Assembly (NCBI GenBank): GCA_964035795.1
Contig: OZ038323.1
Coordinates: 11,413,786 to 11,477,785 of the forward strand
Length of the DNA: 64,000 nt
Source: Pterobdella sp. o SKG-2022
Lineage: Eukaryota > Annelida > Clitellata > Hirudinida > Piscicolidae
Direction of reading: 5' to 3'
In this document: piece by piece, positions 62,942 through 64,000 of the stretch
How positions within the stretch are numbered: position 1 is the stretch's first letter
Layout: every line of letters starts with the position of its first letter
Position numbers and translations under genes: made by a program
The notes under the pieces: generated by a model
Seen by the model: the letters and a program-made list of their open reading frames with translations, nothing else
Database searches by the model: none
What the model was told of the DNA's origin: nothing

Positions 62942-63231
62942 TTAAAAATAGCAGTTTTTGAGCTGACTGTAAAATGGCGGAAACGCCGACGTAAAATTCG
63001 AAAAATAATAAATTTATTTTTTTTGAGTATAATTATCAAAAATTAAAAAAAAAGTTTAGTTAAAAATTCTATTTTTTAAATTAAAAAAAGTACTAACTAA
63101 AATTTGCTTTTAAAAATTCGTTCCAAAAGAATATTTATAAAATAATTGTGATTCGGTTTTAAGTTGTTTGTATTTCATACTTTTTAATACTTTGTTTCAA
63201 TTTATAATTTTTTGAACATTTTAAGTTTTCA
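62942..63231. promoter_or_regulatory. Divergent upstream region, polycystin and STIMATE
   Basis: Only 290 bp separate the two start codons, so the promoters share or abut. It is AT-rich except for GTAAAATGGCGGAAACGCCG at 62969-62988, which contains AATGGCGG, reminiscent of a YY1-type site at start regions. That assignment is tentative. Confidence 0.45.
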
Positions 63232-64000
63232 ATGGATAGAACTACTATAGTGCCTTTAAATACTACAACTAGTCATTGCATCCATGGATCCCTCACAGGT
63301 TCTCTTGGAATAATCGTTCAAGCTTCATTAGCAGCCATCGCTTTCAGTGCCTTAATTGGTAGCTTTCGATATTTTGACACTTATTCGTCATTTCGTCATT
63401 CAACTATTCATCTTGAAACTCTAACCCCACATAGTTAAAAGATATTGTGAGCCAATAAAAACAAGAAGGCCGTGGAGGACATGGTGACATTTTTTTATAA
63501 CATAACGTTCATAATTCCAACTTAACAAAGCATATTCAATACAATAGATTGAATAAACTGAAAATAAAATGAAACAATAAGGTTGTTGGACACTTCAAAG
63601 CAAGCAGTGGGAGCCGGGTTCATTCACATAGTGAATGTTTACATCAGTGAAGTTCATTTCAGTGGGGACCCTTGTACTTGGTGATTTCATTAATCCATAC
63701 CTTGTAGCTTATCATTATTTAATATTGAAATTATTGATTTATAATAATACTTCTTCAGTAGAAAATTTTTTGAAGAGTTTCATAAATTTAAATTTCTAAA
63801 TTTATTCAATTTCCAACCAAGGTATATTATAAGCTTTCTGTTAGATTCAACAATCGGCTTGCTCTTCATCATCATTTGCCTTAAAATCTCTCTGAAAATT
63901 ATTATCAAGTTCAACTTCAGGATGCTCCTTTTTGGCAACTATGGTCTGTTGCGTATTTTAAAATTTTACTTTAATTGAAACTTTTTTCAGCTACATGCAG
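63232..64000 (+). CDS. STIMATE: STIMATE (TMEM110)-like, 5' part
   Basis: Exons 63232-63358, 63435-63483, 63582-63680 and a fourth from 63991 that runs off the window; all phases agree. Conserved text: HCIHGSLTGSLGIIVQASLA and AIAFSALIVKRYCEP (first span and basic end), KTRRPWRTW, LLDTSKQAVGAGFIHIVNVY, SGDPCTCYMQ. These match the N-terminal half of STIMATE, a multi-span endoplasmic reticulum protein that in vertebrates binds STIM1 at ER-plasma membrane junctions and promotes store-operated calcium entry. The N-terminus is short and uncharged before the first span, as expected. The gene is divergent from the polycystin gene. Confidence 0.9.

Overview
The window is nuclear DNA of an animal, almost certainly an invertebrate. 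It is AT-rich and carries spliced genes with short introns (about 80 to 1000 bp). It holds recognisable metazoan genes: FRRS1-like reductase, HSBP1, NAC-alpha, UBE2F, CRAL-TRIO proteins, a mitochondrial P450, NDUFV1, a polycystin-1-family protein and STIMATE. It also carries tRNA-derived SINEs, a LINE 3' end and many mini- and microsatellites. The LINE tail (a CATGGAAACGGACG-like string followed by GAT repeats) reminds me of repeats common in molluscs and other spiralians. That is a weak hint only; I cannot name the species.

Layout. 1-9695 (+): the end of a low-complexity gene, a SINE, then a giant disordered protein of about 2270 aa with SP-box and Q/N-rich repeats. 10279-15308 (-): reeler-DOMON-cytochrome b561 reductase. 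15928-16331 (+): HSBP1 with an apparent AT-AC (U12-type) intron. 17776-24260 (-): NAC-alpha with a 3.5-kb charged exon spliced in frame before the NAC domain, resembling vertebrate skNAC in layout. 24.3-27.4 kb: AT-rich, no gene seen. 27410-29821 (-): a receptor with a bacterial PstS-type phosphate-binding ectodomain, one membrane span and a degenerate receptor-guanylyl-cyclase-like kinase domain, but no cyclase domain. 31324-32187 (-): CD225/dispanin-like two-span protein. 32488-34101 (-): unresolved small gene. 35483-37111 (+): UBE2F. 37484-42219 (-): three tandem CRAL-TRIO genes, the middle one frameshifted. 44017-46604 (+): mitochondrial P450. 47027-50431 (-): NDUFV1. 50633-62941 (-): polycystin-1 family (GPS, PLAT, PKD channel) with satellites in and around it. 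63232-end (+): STIMATE, cut by the right edge.

The genes do not form one pathway; this looks like an ordinary gene-dense chromosomal stretch. The unusual parts are the PstS-receptor pseudokinase, the giant NAC-alpha exon, the polycystin (lost TOP-domain core, degraded GPS, a 17-bp satellite open in all three frames on the gene strand, and a splice acceptor present four times in tandem), the AT-AC intron, and the patchwork similarity of the CRAL-TRIO cluster. Exon borders were set by hand from GT-AG sites, phase continuity and family similarity. Those given to the base were checked for phase; others are marked approximate.
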